Positions 1 to 7,957 of a stretch of 37,974 nt of DNA are shown one piece after another (within the stretch, counting starts at the first letter, position 1; each line of letters starts with the position of its first letter). The translations under genes were made by a program, and so were the position numbers. Source of the stretch: Bacillota bacterium (GTDB lineage Bacteria; Bacillota; Clostridia; Lachnospirales; Lachnospiraceae); contig JAEYJO010000021.1 of assembly GCA_023408815.1 (NCBI GenBank), positions 1 to 37,974 on the forward strand, in the 5' to 3' direction. The notes below the pieces were generated by a model. That model was not told the DNA's origin, made no database searches, and saw only the letters and a list, made by a program, of their open reading frames with translations.

Positions 1-222
1 TCATTCCGGGCGCCTTCCGCTCCTTAAGAGCTTCTTCTTCCCGTTACGACTTTTACTGTTTTTTAGGTTGCATCCTTTCGGATGCCGTTCTCTGAATTTT
101 CATTCATGCTGCTGCATGTTCCCTTTCGGGCCATGCGCTCATTTAAGAATTTTCAGGGTTGCATTACTGTTTATTTGTCAAGGTTCTGCTCGTTCCCGTT
201 CTGTCATTCTTTGTCGGCAACG
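1..222 (-). promoter_or_regulatory. Structured leader RNA, probably of an rRNA operon lying left of the window
   Basis: No credible gene is seen in the first 347 bases. Read leftward, the stretch begins just after a strong promoter and contains AGAACCTTGACAAATAAACAG (about 168-188), which resembles the boxA-like antitermination and spacer sequences of Firmicute rRNA operons. Farther left are short hairpins, for example GCTC-TTAAG-GAGC near 19-31. The rRNA assignment is an inference, because no 16S sequence lies inside the window. Confidence 0.45.
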
Positions 223-228
223 AAGATG

Positions 229-258
229 AGTATATCATTACTGATACGGGATTGTCAA
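229..258 (-). promoter_or_regulatory. Strong sigma-A-type promoter reading leftward
   Basis: The minus strand carries a perfect -35 TTGACA (253-258) and a -10 TATACT (229-234) with an 18-base spacer, preceded by an AT-rich, A-tract-containing region like an UP element. Transcription would start near 222 and run out of the left edge. Strength and context suit a stable-RNA operon. Confidence 0.7.
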
Positions 259-347
259 CACATTTTTGGAAAAATTTTTAAGGATTTTTTATTGACCTTT
301 TTTCTTCTATATATAATGGGTATAATGCCCCGATTAAGACTTATTAA

Positions 348-821
348 TTATAACATTGCAATCCAATTGGCGATGTAATTTTTATTGTATATGTTTATGA
401 GAATTGTACTCTGGTGCGTCCACTCCATAACCTTTTCACCGAACTGCCCCGTAGGAAAGCTTCCAATAATGACATATATGATCCAAAACACAGCCAGCAC
501 CTCTAAAGCACCTGCCCCAATACCGAGCAGCTTATTGATAAGGTTGATAACCGGAAGCTTTGCGATAGTTTCTAACGACTTCATCAATACACCTATCAAA
601 CGATATACCATGCTTACCGCAACTAACAGAACAACAGAGATTATTATAGTCTTCGTATTTTTCTCCATGACGCTGGCAAAAAGCAGAAGTGCCATGGAAA
701 GCACAACTAAGGCCATGAATAAGGACACCAAGCTGTTCACTTCTTTTGCAAATCCGTTTTTAAATCCTCTTAAGGCACGCCACAGCGCAAACGCAATAAA
801 AATTATTACTAGTAAATTCAC
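348..821 (-). CDS. CvpA family membrane protein
   Basis: This 157-residue protein has about four hydrophobic segments and the N-terminal pattern of the CvpA family: a short first helix followed by LRGFKNGFAKEV, matching the family's RG-x-x-x-G feature. CvpA proteins sit in the inner membrane and are linked to colicin V export and envelope homeostasis; the biochemical role is not settled. The start is GTG at 821, supported by AGGAG eight bases upstream. The gene follows the DUF5711 gene by 11 bases in the same direction, so the two are probably co-transcribed. The family call is fairly safe; the function is not. Confidence 0.75.
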   Translation of the reverse strand: MNLLVIIFIAFALWRALRGFKNGFAKEVNSLVSLFMALVVLSMALLLFASVMEKNTKTIIISVVLLVAVSMVYRLIGVLMKSLETIAKLPVINLINKLLGIGAGALEVLAVFWIIYVIIGSFPTGQFGEKVMEWTHQSTILINIYNKNYIANWIAML

Positions 822-832
822 CTATTTCGCTC

Positions 833-2038
833 CTATTTCATTTCGATTATGTTCAACGCATCTTGAGTCATCATGATAAAGCGGTTCGTTTTTTCTGTGG
901 GAGCAAACAAATAGGCTGTTTCCTCAAATGCCGCTTTGAAGCGTTCCACTCCCTGCATATTGCTTACGCTGTATTCGGTATCGCCATAAATAATAATATC
1001 GTCTTTATCAAAAATAATATCTTTGTATTCCGTATCGAACTTCTTAGTGGTCACAAGCCTTCCTTCTGTATTATATACATCCAGACGGTATTTTGCATCG
1101 CCTTCCGTATCCAGAAACACTAATCCCACGTATTGGTCACTGTAAAAAAGGCTCTGTACCTCTTCACCAAGGAGGTTCTCCGCCGCACTGGTAGGCTTCT
1201 GATCTCCGGTAAAAAACATAATTCTATCATCAGCTACCGCAAAAACAGTACTTGAATTTATAAATTTAATAAAAGGCACCACCGTTCCCTGATAATCATA
1301 GCCGCTGACAAATCGGTCCGAAGATTGGTTCTGCCCTACCTCTCCGAAATTGTGAAATGCTATGGAGGACTTCATCTTGCCGCTATCCACATAAAAATAG
1401 GAAATGGCAAGCAGTTCGCCGTTGGGAGAAATGCTGATATCTATGGGATAGCCCGACTTGTCCATAGTAGTTTCGGCCTTTACTAATATGTTTCCTGCAG
1501 TATCAAACAGGTTGATTCTCGTAATATTCGCATCGTCCAGTATCGCGGCAACCACACCGTTTTTTGCAACACAGAAATTCCGGATGGGCATATTCGTAGT
1601 TATTTCTCCCATGCTTCCCGTCTCGTTCATTACATATATCGTTCTGCCATTGTAATCGCCTATCGCAACTACAGAACCGTTCACATCCACCATGGGATTT
1701 TGCATCTCATAGGTCTGATTCCACTGTACATTCCCCTTACTATCCATACAGTTAGCGCCATCCTTACTGTATGTGAGGATACTCGTCCCCAAGGAACAAT
1801 AGTAAGAACCCTCCACTTTTGAAACAGGAACGGAGCCGGTCACTATACTCTCGCTGTAGGACCTGTTCTGCCAGCTTACAAAAATAATTGCAGCAATGGC
1901 GGCTATCAATAGGATTCCTAATAAGACTCTGTAGAAGCTCGTCAGCTTATGGCTTCTTATTCTCTCTTTATAATTAATATTGCGATTTCCGCTCTTTCTT
2001 TTTTCCTTGGAGCGCAAATATTCTCTGACATTTGCCAT
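833..2038 (-). CDS. DUF5711 family membrane-anchored beta-propeller-like protein
   Basis: The 401-residue protein has a basic N-terminal cytoplasmic tail (about 1-33), one transmembrane helix (about residues 34-56) and a long extracytoplasmic part made of repeated strand-rich units (for example DSKGNVQWNQTY, DTAGNILVKAET, NTEGRLVTTKKF). The repeats look like WD40/PQQ-type blades. This matches the DUF5711 family of Lachnospiraceae, of unknown function. AAGGGG precedes the ATG at 2038. It lies just upstream of the CvpA gene, an arrangement I remember from related genomes. A surface sensing or scaffold role is only a guess. Confidence 0.7.
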   Translation of the reverse strand: MANVREYLRSKEKRKSGNRNINYKERIRSHKLTSFYRVLLGILLIAAIAAIIFVSWQNRSYSESIVTGSVPVSKVEGSYYCSLGTSILTYSKDGANCMDSKGNVQWNQTYEMQNPMVDVNGSVVAIGDYNGRTIYVMNETGSMGEITTNMPIRNFCVAKNGVVAAILDDANITRINLFDTAGNILVKAETTMDKSGYPIDISISPNGELLAISYFYVDSGKMKSSIAFHNFGEVGQNQSSDRFVSGYDYQGTVVPFIKFINSSTVFAVADDRIMFFTGDQKPTSAAENLLGEEVQSLFYSDQYVGLVFLDTEGDAKYRLDVYNTEGRLVTTKKFDTEYKDIIFDKDDIIIYGDTEYSVSNMQGVERFKAAFEETAYLFAPTEKTNRFIMMTQDALNIIEMK

Positions 2039-2147
2039 TATTGATGCCCCTTTGCAGCTATTATTTAGAAATATAAATCATGTGCTTTTTATTTTATCAC
2101 ACTTGCAGGACGGCTTCAATTAATTTAGTTTCCGAATATCCTAACAT

Positions 2148-2819
2148 TTACGGTTCCTCCAGCGCTTCATTCATCTCCACGGCGGCTTCTTTGAAGTCTT
2201 CCATCTTCTCAAAATTGTTGACCGTAGTTATCGCCATTGCGCATATGATAATAAAAATACAGATGACTACTGCACGGATAATATCATATACCGGCGATTC
2301 CGGCAATACTTCCGTCTGGCTTAGCGCCACCAGTTCCGCCTGCGCAGAAGCAGCCTTTGCCTCCTCTTCTTTCTTTTCACTTTGTCTCGCATATGGCACC
2401 CTTTTTATTTCTTCTTCATAAGTAAGACCCAGGTATTTTCCCATGATAGGCTCTTTCTCATAAAAAATATAATATCCCTCAACAGGTTGTCCGCCATTTC
2501 CGTCACCGATCAGGATTCCTTCACACATGCCTTGTGTACACTTCCACATATCCGTATTCAAACAGCCGACTTCTTCGTATGCTGAAAAAAGGCTTTCTTT
2601 TTGAACATGTTCCCTTGGATTCTTCTTTTCCGCACCATATATGACACAGATTTCCTCGCTGAAATTCCTTTCTCTTTTTCCATATAAAATAATTCGCTCG
2701 TTTCCTTCCGTCTCCTCGAACTTGAACCGCTCTAAATAAGAGAGCACATAATCTTCTATATAAATTTTTCTTTTACCGTCTATTTTCCCTATTCTTTTGA
2801 CAACCTCCGGCACTTCCAT
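2148..2819 (-). CDS. Unknown protein with C-terminal transmembrane anchor
   Basis: I do not recognise a named family. The protein (about 223 residues from the chosen start) has a mixed alpha/beta N-terminal domain of about 140 residues (containing IYIEDYVLSYLERF and EGYYIFYEKEPIMG), then a charged, Glu/Ala-rich linker (about 148-175), and one strongly hydrophobic helix near residues 183-201 with a short acidic tail. That suggests a cytoplasmic domain tethered to the membrane. The ATG at 2819 is preferred over an upstream GTG at 2825 because GGAGG lies seven bases before it and overlaps the earlier codon. It is transcribed in the same direction as the DUF5711 and CvpA genes. Confidence 0.6.
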   Translation of the reverse strand: MEVPEVVKRIGKIDGKRKIYIEDYVLSYLERFKFEETEGNERIILYGKRERNFSEEICVIYGAEKKNPREHVQKESLFSAYEEVGCLNTDMWKCTQGMCEGILIGDGNGGQPVEGYYIFYEKEPIMGKYLGLTYEEEIKRVPYARQSEKKEEEAKAASAQAELVALSQTEVLPESPVYDIIRAVVICIFIIICAMAITTVNNFEKMEDFKEAAVEMNEALEEP

Positions 2820-2848
2820 AGGCACACCTCCTCATTCTGGATGCGCCC

Positions 2849-2854
2849 ATTATA
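2849..2854 (-). promoter_or_regulatory. Extended -10 promoter element for the anchored unknown protein
   Basis: The minus strand reads TGCTATAAT about 25 bases upstream of the ribosome binding site of the gene ending at 2148. The TGn extension fits a perfect TATAAT. No good -35 box is seen. Confidence 0.4.
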
Positions 2855-2955
2855 GCACTGCCCTGCTCATATTTTTATCGGAATATGTCACGGTTTTTGA
2901 GACTTTTATCGACAAAAAAGGCGACGCGAAAATGTCCCTTCAACAAAGAGATTTT

Positions 2956-3410
2956 TTAACTATTCATTTCATCTTTATCCATTTTATTATCAATACTTTC
3001 TTGTTTTTTCTTATTTATGAATCGCATTAGTGTATGTATTATAAAACTGAAAACAGTGAAACAAACAAAAAACAGCACTAGATTTTCTATATTATCCTCT
3101 CCGCTTAAAAATGCTAATAGTATTACAGAAATAACGCCCGAGGTTAATATACTGATCAATAGGCTTTTACTGCTTTTCTCTTTTGGACTCCATATATCTA
3201 TACCCGCCGTCAGGTGACGAATTGTCATGTATATCCCACAACCTATCAAGCAGAAAAATTCAACGGCAAACTGAGAAAACGGTGCGTTTAAAAAGAACTG
3301 TTGTACAATAATCGAAATAACAAAATACATACTAAAACCTGATATGCATCACTTTGAATTTTTCTTCTTGTTAAAACTATTCGTTCATCTTGTATTCTGT
3401 CCTTTTTCAT
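2956..3410 (-). pseudogene. Frameshifted DUF6773-like small membrane protein gene
   Basis: An ATG at 3410 opens a frame giving MKKDRIQDERIVLTRRKIQS and then AYQVLVCILLF before it goes off. From about 3320 a second frame carries the expected continuation IIVQQFFLNAPFSQFAVEF and three further hydrophobic segments to the stop at 2956. Adding one T to the T-run near 3316-3318 would join them as VCILLFSIIVQQFF, which reads as one normal protein of about 150 residues. The gene overlaps the end of the XRE regulator, as in typical XRE/membrane-protein pairs. Either the gene is broken or the assembly has an indel. The DUF6773 assignment is from memory. Confidence 0.6.
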
Positions 3411-3712
3411 TGCATATCCTCCCAAAATAAATCGTTTAAGGTTTTGTTTAACGCTCTACAGATCGCAATACACAGATTTAATGTAGGATTATAATCGCCC
3501 GCTTCAATTAAGCCTATCGTTTGCCTTGTCAATCGATGGTATGTTAATTTCTTGAAAAGTAAAAAAGGCAGCGAGCATATCCTTATACTCACCGCCACTT
3601 TTTTAACTATATTTTCAAGTATCTTTTTCCGGCTATCGTATTCATCTAAAGCTTCTGATTTTAGACATAAGGGGAAGTTAACCTCCCCAAAATCGGACTT
3701 TAGAACTACCAT
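3407..3712 (-). pseudogene. Degraded XRE-family transcriptional regulator
   Basis: The C-terminal half (LTRQTIGLIEAGDYNPTLNL followed by CIAICRALNKTLNDLFWEDM) is a textbook end of a short XRE repressor, but the expected first helices are missing from this frame. A neighbouring frame over about 3560-3590 reads EYKDMLAAFFTFQE, which fits the lost part. The original protein was probably MVKKVAEYKDML..., disrupted by one indel near 3590 and a compensating one near 3550. An ATA now stands where its start ATG would have been. The first 35 codons of the open frame resemble no regulator. The pairing with the downstream membrane gene is usual for this family. Confidence 0.55.
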
Positions 3713-4638
3713 TTTGCTATTGCTTCTGATAATTTTGCATCAATATCTATTCTTGTTTCCTTGCATTCTCCCGCATTTTGTCTCCCGGATTTAAATGCAA
3801 GTCTAATTAGCAAGCCGGAAACCAATGGTATGACAGACTCAAGCATAGTCTGCGGAAAAACAAAATGTGTTCCGTACTTATAAAGCAGCGATTGATATTG
3901 ACTGTCATGGGCATGGATTTCAAGCCTTTTTTCCATTCTTTTGATATACTTACAGGTATCCCATAGCACATCGTCTTCAGCGCCCACAAAGATAATGCTG
4001 CCTTTAATATTCTCAACCTTTATTTTTTCTTCCTCGCTTACCGGATGCAATCTTTCTGATTCACGAAACATTTCTCTGCTTGCAATAAAATTCCCACTCT
4101 CTTTTGATTCCTTTTTAATCATTTGCCAATATGCCGGGTGACGATACGCGTACGGAAGATACGGCAAAGGCTTTCCTTTATATGAAACGCTTGATTCATT
4201 TGTACCCGGCCTTTCATGGGCACCATCAAGCCTATCCTGATAAAATCCTTCCATAATAAAGTCGCTTGGCGACATAGCGATCGTTAATGTAATATCATGG
4301 TAATATGATGCGGCAACCAAAGCCAGCATACCGGTAGTAGAGGCTCCGACAATGCCGATTTTATTATTCTCTTGTTTTTTAAGATATTGTATGGCTGCGC
4401 CGAATCTTTCTAAAGGATAGTTATGATGACCATAGTCTTTTTTTGCAGGTGACATGGCCAATACGTTACATCCCAGCTTCTGAAACCATTTCACACCTGA
4501 AACAGCCATCCTGTCATCAACAGCATCACCGATCATCAAGATGATCGCTCTGTCACTTTTTACAATGTCAGGATAATATGCTCCATAAAACCCATCTTTC
4601 TCCATATCTAAAAATATTTTTTTCATACTAATAACCAT
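3706..4638 (-). CDS. Alpha/beta hydrolase, BAAT/acyl-CoA thioester hydrolase C-terminal-like
   Basis: The roughly 310-residue protein shows the order of an alpha/beta hydrolase: an early strand with ILMIGDAVDD, the nucleophile elbow IGIVGASTTGMLAL (Ser of GAST as presumed nucleophile), then AMSPSDF, an Asp-containing strand IIFVGAEDDVLWDT, and a late HFVFP histidine. This resembles the C-terminal catalytic domain of bile acid-CoA:amino acid N-acyltransferase/acyl-CoA thioesterases, which many Firmicutes carry as a free-standing enzyme. The substrate is unknown. The first ATG at 4638 directly abuts AAGGGA with no spacing, so the ATG at 4626 (MKKIFLDMEK) may be the real start. The last bases overlap the degraded XRE frame. 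Confidence 0.6.
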   Translation of the reverse strand: MVISMKKIFLDMEKDGFYGAYYPDIVKSDRAIILMIGDAVDDRMAVSGVKWFQKLGCNVLAMSPAKKDYGHHNYPLERFGAAIQYLKKQENNKIGIVGASTTGMLALVAASYYHDITLTIAMSPSDFIMEGFYQDRLDGAHERPGTNESSVSYKGKPLPYLPYAYRHPAYWQMIKKESKESGNFIASREMFRESERLHPVSEEEKIKVENIKGSIIFVGAEDDVLWDTCKYIKRMEKRLEIHAHDSQYQSLLYKYGTHFVFPQTMLESVIPLVSGLLIRLAFKSGRQNAGECKETRIDIDAKLSEAIAKW

Positions 4639-4686
4639 TCCCTTCTCATAACCTGCAAACTTTGGGCCGCAGGCACAAAGTTGCGT

Positions 4687-4706
4687 GTGAAAAATTCATT
4701 TTTCAC
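4687..4706. repeat. Short perfect inverted repeat between two genes
   Basis: GTGAAAAAT and ATTTTTCAC are separated by two bases in the gap between the toroid-like gene and the hydrolase gene. No U-tract follows on either strand, so it is a weak terminator candidate or an operator. Confidence 0.3.
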
Positions 4707-4796
4707 GCTATCCCCTTTCAAATTCATATTTCCCTATGTGCAAGTCTTTGCTTCATAAATACAATGAGCAGTTACAGGAATTGCGCATTTTGCTCA

Positions 4797-5669
4797 TCAT
4801 GAACCAGACAGCCATATCGGAAATAAAGAGGAAATCCATTCCGATGCTTTGCGTCTGGTTTCAAAACCTATATAACCTTTATAGCTGTAATGATAATCGA
4901 TCTTCCATTGGTTTTCGGCTATTTGTTTTTCCTGGAGAAGATATAGCAGATACGAGGTGTTTTCATGTGCCGTCAGCCGCCTTTTCCCTGCGATATAAAT
5001 TAAGTCTGTAAGGGAGAGAGCATAACTCTGCGGAAACATGATGTCCGTAATATGCGGACTGATTGGTCTGCCGTTCGATAGTCGCTGAAACATGTTATGC
5101 CTAAGCATATAACCTGTTCCCTGCATAAGAAGGCTTTCCACCTTCTGATTTCCGTGCTTAATACATTCCGAATAAGTTGCCAGCGCGCGGACCGTTTTGC
5201 CGATTCCAATATAGCATGGCGTTTTTCCAAGGCAGCCGCCATGCTTGCAGACCCCTTTATAAGGCCATGAAGTAGTTTGATTACGCTCAAAAAGCTGATA
5301 TTGTTCTATCCAGCTTAAAGCTGCCTGTGCTTCTTTACTGGCAGCAAGCCCAAGCCGGCAATAGGCTTCTAACAGCATGGCATTGTAACAGGGAACTATT
5401 TCTTCCACTCCACCTAGACATGAAAAACCTTCTGTTGTAGCAATACTCCGATTCATATAGGCGATCATTTTTTGCATATAAGGCATTCTTTCAATATATG
5501 GGATTTCGCTCAGACCCATGATCCGAAAAACAGCAAACAGAGGATGCTCCACAAAATCCGCTGTCAGCTTCCCGACTAGTCTCGATTGACTTAACAGACT
5601 CGAAATCTCATTAATCTCTAAATGTTCGTTTTTTTCAGAAGCAATCCTCAAAACTAATGCGGAATCCAT
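4797..5669 (-). CDS. Alpha/alpha-toroid (prenyltransferase/terpene cyclase-like) fold protein, function unknown
   Basis: The 290-residue protein is rich in paired helices and contains SWPYKGVCKHGGCLGKTPC followed by YIGIGKTVRAL, a pattern I remember from a clostridial family annotated loosely as prenyltransferase-like or, misleadingly, nitrogen fixation proteins. The cluster C-x4-C-x4-C around residues 141-151 with the nearby His (CKHGGC) could bind a metal. No DDxxD or QW motif is seen, so a real cyclase activity is unlikely. The ATG at 5669 has an AGGAGG six bases upstream. Neighbours are a hydrolase and a gene remnant and give no pathway hint. Confidence 0.5.
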   Translation of the reverse strand: MDSALVLRIASEKNEHLEINEISSLLSQSRLVGKLTADFVEHPLFAVFRIMGLSEIPYIERMPYMQKMIAYMNRSIATTEGFSCLGGVEEIVPCYNAMLLEAYCRLGLAASKEAQAALSWIEQYQLFERNQTTSWPYKGVCKHGGCLGKTPCYIGIGKTVRALATYSECIKHGNQKVESLLMQGTGYMLRHNMFQRLSNGRPISPHITDIMFPQSYALSLTDLIYIAGKRRLTAHENTSYLLYLLQEKQIAENQWKIDYHYSYKGYIGFETRRKASEWISSLFPIWLSGS

Positions 5670-5723
5670 GTTATACCTCCTGAAAATTAGTTATTGATCA
5701 TGTTCATCATTATCTTATCAATA

Positions 5724-5813
5724 TTAAAACCTATTTAAGTAATTCTGTAAACCATCGACCAGCTTTCCAATATGTATTCCATCTGCAAAACGAAATAAAT
5801 CCTCCAATAAAGA
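5724..5813 (-). pseudogene. Remnant of a coding sequence (about 29 codons)
   Basis: The minus strand carries an open stretch reading LLEDLFRFADGIHIGKLVDG and ending in LNRF-stop, with protein-like composition but no start codon and an in-frame stop just upstream. A separate short stretch at about 5819-5880 reads NDVYENHGCLAHSQTINDEM in another frame. These look like pieces of a lost gene. I do not recognise the parent family. Confidence 0.3.
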
Positions 5814-5900
5814 TTATTTACATTTCATCATTAATTGTCTGGCTATGCGCTAAACATCCATGATTTTCGTAAACATCATTATTGAAGGACTACGTTCGTA

Positions 5901-6947
5901 TTATACTTCGAATTTGTAAATGGTAGTGGTGTCGTATTCTCTGTCTGGTCCGAAAACTGCTGACGGGAAGGAGGGCTCGTTTGCAGTATCAGGATAATAT
6001 TGAGTCTCCAGGCACAAGCCATATCTTCTGTCGTAGGCAATGCCTCCCTTTCCCGAATCCTTTGTCATGAAGTTACCTGCATAGAATTGAACGCCCGGCA
6101 GATCTGTATAGGTTTTCATAATTCTTCCGCTGTCAGGCTCTTCCACAGTGGCGATATGCCGCAGAACGCCTTCTTCTCCATCCAGTACCCAGTTATGGTC
6201 ATAGCCGCCCGTAAGCTTCAGCTGTTCGAAATCATCGTCGATTCTGTCTCCGATACGTCTGGGACTTGTAAAGTCCATAGGGGTTCCCGCCACGGGTGCG
6301 ATTTCACCAGTTGGAATTGCCCCCTCTACTACCGGTGTATAATTGCCCGCGTTTATGGTAAGAACGTGATCGCAGATGTCACCCGCACCATGTCCGGCAA
6401 GGTTAAAATATGTATGATTCGTCATATTTATGATTGTATTTTTATCACTGGTCGCATGATAATGAATGCACAGCTCGTTATCCTCTGTCAGAGTATAAGT
6501 TACCGTTATCTTCTTATTTCCAGGAAAACCCAATTCTCCGTCCTTAGTCTCCAAGGCTAAAATGATGCTGGTCTGCGTGGCCTCTACCACATCCCACACC
6601 TTTTTATGATAGCCCAGATTCGCATGGCTATGCAGGTTATTCGGCCCGTCATTCACATCCAGCTTATAGGTCACATCCTCCAGTACAAAGGACGCACCTG
6701 CTATACGATTAGCATTCGGTCCTATCGTCGCTCCGTGATTGGGGGCATTGACAAAATAGCTCTCGAGCTCTCCATAGCCAAGAACCACATCTGCAAATCT
6801 TCCGTCTTTATCCGGCACACAGAGACTCTGGAGAATGGCACCGTAATTGATTATCTGCGCCTGCATTCCATTTTTATTCTCCAAAGAATAAAGATTAATC
6901 ACTTTTCCGTCTTTCGTCTCTCCAAAACGCGTTGTTCTTACACCCAT
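5901..6947 (-). CDS. galM: Aldose 1-epimerase (galactose mutarotase)
   Basis: The 348-residue enzyme interconverts alpha and beta anomers of aldoses such as galactose in the cytoplasm, feeding the Leloir pathway. Family marks are INYGAIL near the N-terminus, NHTYFNLAG with the conserved histidine, GGYDHNWVL, PGVQFYAGNF and the C-terminal LETQYYPDTANEP with the catalytic glutamate. The length is normal. The ATG at 6947 is chosen because the GGAGGT ribosome binding site lies eight bases upstream and is itself part of the longer reading from 6962. The gene is the last of the pfkA-dnaX-ybaB-recR run, 38 bases after recR, and may be co-transcribed. Confidence 0.93.
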   Translation of the reverse strand: MGVRTTRFGETKDGKVINLYSLENKNGMQAQIINYGAILQSLCVPDKDGRFADVVLGYGELESYFVNAPNHGATIGPNANRIAGASFVLEDVTYKLDVNDGPNNLHSHANLGYHKKVWDVVEATQTSIILALETKDGELGFPGNKKITVTYTLTEDNELCIHYHATSDKNTIINMTNHTYFNLAGHGAGDICDHVLTINAGNYTPVVEGAIPTGEIAPVAGTPMDFTSPRRIGDRIDDDFEQLKLTGGYDHNWVLDGEEGVLRHIATVEEPDSGRIMKTYTDLPGVQFYAGNFMTKDSGKGGIAYDRRYGLCLETQYYPDTANEPSFPSAVFGPDREYDTTTIYKFEV

Positions 6948-6984
6948 CCTAATTACCTCCATATCTTCTTTCGCTCTTATATTT

Positions 6985-7581
6985 TTATAGCTCAGTCCTT
7001 CCTTCTAAGGCACGAAGCAGCGTTACCTCATCGATGTACTCCAAGTCGCCGCCTACCGGCACTCCGCTGGCAATTCTGGTCACTCTTATTCCGGCAGGTT
7101 TTATAAGTTTACTGATGTACATAGCCGTAGTCTCACCTTCCAAACTGGAGTTAGTGGCTATAATCACTTCCTCCACTTCGCCTTCCAGCCTCGCCATAAG
7201 TTCCTTCAGCTTAATATCGCCGGGACCGATACCGAGCATAGGAGAAATCGCGCCGTGAAGCACATGATATACTCCCTCATATTTGCCGGTTTTCTCATAA
7301 GCCGCCAAGTCTCTGGTATTCTCTACAACCATGATGACGCCATGGTTTCTTTTTTCATTCGCGCATACGGGACATAATTCCTGATCCGTAAGCGTAAAAC
7401 AGTTCTGACAGTAGCGGACATTCTCCTTCGCCTCCAATATGGTGCTCGCCAGCCGCTGCACTCTCTCTTTGGGCATATTGATTAAATGAAACGCCAGCCT
7501 CCCCGCAGATTTCGTACCGATTCCCGGAAGCCCCGATAATTCATCGATTAATTTATTGATAGGTCCGCTGTATAGATCCAT
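6985..7581 (-). CDS. recR: Recombination mediator RecR
   Basis: RecR works with RecO (and RecF) to load RecA on gapped DNA during recombinational repair. The 198-residue protein has the expected order: an N-terminal helix-hairpin-helix (LSGLPGIGTKSAGRLAFHL, residues 15-33), a four-cysteine zinc site (C58, C61, C70, C73) and a Toprim domain (VMVVENTRDL onward, including EGETTAMYI). The start ATG shares one base with the ybaB stop codon, and AGGAGG lies upstream within the ybaB end. This coupling to ybaB and dnaX is a conserved bacterial operon. Length and motifs are complete. Confidence 0.96.
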   Translation of the reverse strand: MDLYSGPINKLIDELSGLPGIGTKSAGRLAFHLINMPKERVQRLASTILEAKENVRYCQNCFTLTDQELCPVCANEKRNHGVIMVVENTRDLAAYEKTGKYEGVYHVLHGAISPMLGIGPGDIKLKELMARLEGEVEEVIIATNSSLEGETTAMYISKLIKPAGIRVTRIASGVPVGGDLEYIDEVTLLRALEGRTEL

Positions 7582-7931
7582 TAGAACGGTAAGCCTCCTC
7601 CAAGACCTAAACCACCGGTCATCTTATTCATCACTTCCGCATTCGCCTCTTCCGCCTGACGAAGCGCTTCGTTCGTTGCCGCCACGATTAAATCTTCCAG
7701 CATCTCGATGTCTTCGGGATCTACTACCTCTGCAGAAAGTTTCACCTTCACGATTTCTTTCTTACCCGTTACCGTGACCTCAACGGCTCCGCCGCCTGCT
7801 GCTGCGGTAAATTCCTTCGTCTCCATTTCCTTCTGGTTTTCTTCCATCTGTCTTTGCATGCGCTGCGCCTGCTTCATCAGATTATTCATATTGCCCGGCA
7901 TACCTCCGGAAAATCCTCCACGTTTCGCCAT
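7581..7931 (-). CDS. YbaB/EbfC family nucleoid-associated protein
   Basis: The 116-residue protein is a YbaB/EbfC DNA-binding protein that dimerises and coats DNA. It has the usual Met/Gly/Gln-rich N-terminus (GGMPGNMNNLMKQAQRMQRQ), a central strand segment with GGGAVEVTVTGKKEIVKVKL, the conserved VDPEDIEMLEDLIVAATNEA, and a Gly-rich tail. A GGAGGA site precedes ATG 7931. It lies between dnaX and recR, its conserved place in bacteria. Confidence 0.95.
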   Translation of the reverse strand: MAKRGGFSGGMPGNMNNLMKQAQRMQRQMEENQKEMETKEFTAAAGGGAVEVTVTGKKEIVKVKLSAEVVDPEDIEMLEDLIVAATNEALRQAEEANAEVMNKMTGGLGLGGGLPF

Positions 7932-7957
7932 TTAATTCATATCCTCCTATTTTTATA

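Noticed and set aside
385..876. Plus-strand open frame over the CvpA gene
   Set aside because: It is the antisense shadow of CvpA, with no ribosome binding site and no family motif.
6000..6560. Open frame of 186 codons on the plus strand inside galM
   Set aside because: It is an antisense shadow of a clearly real gene and shows no family features or start signal.
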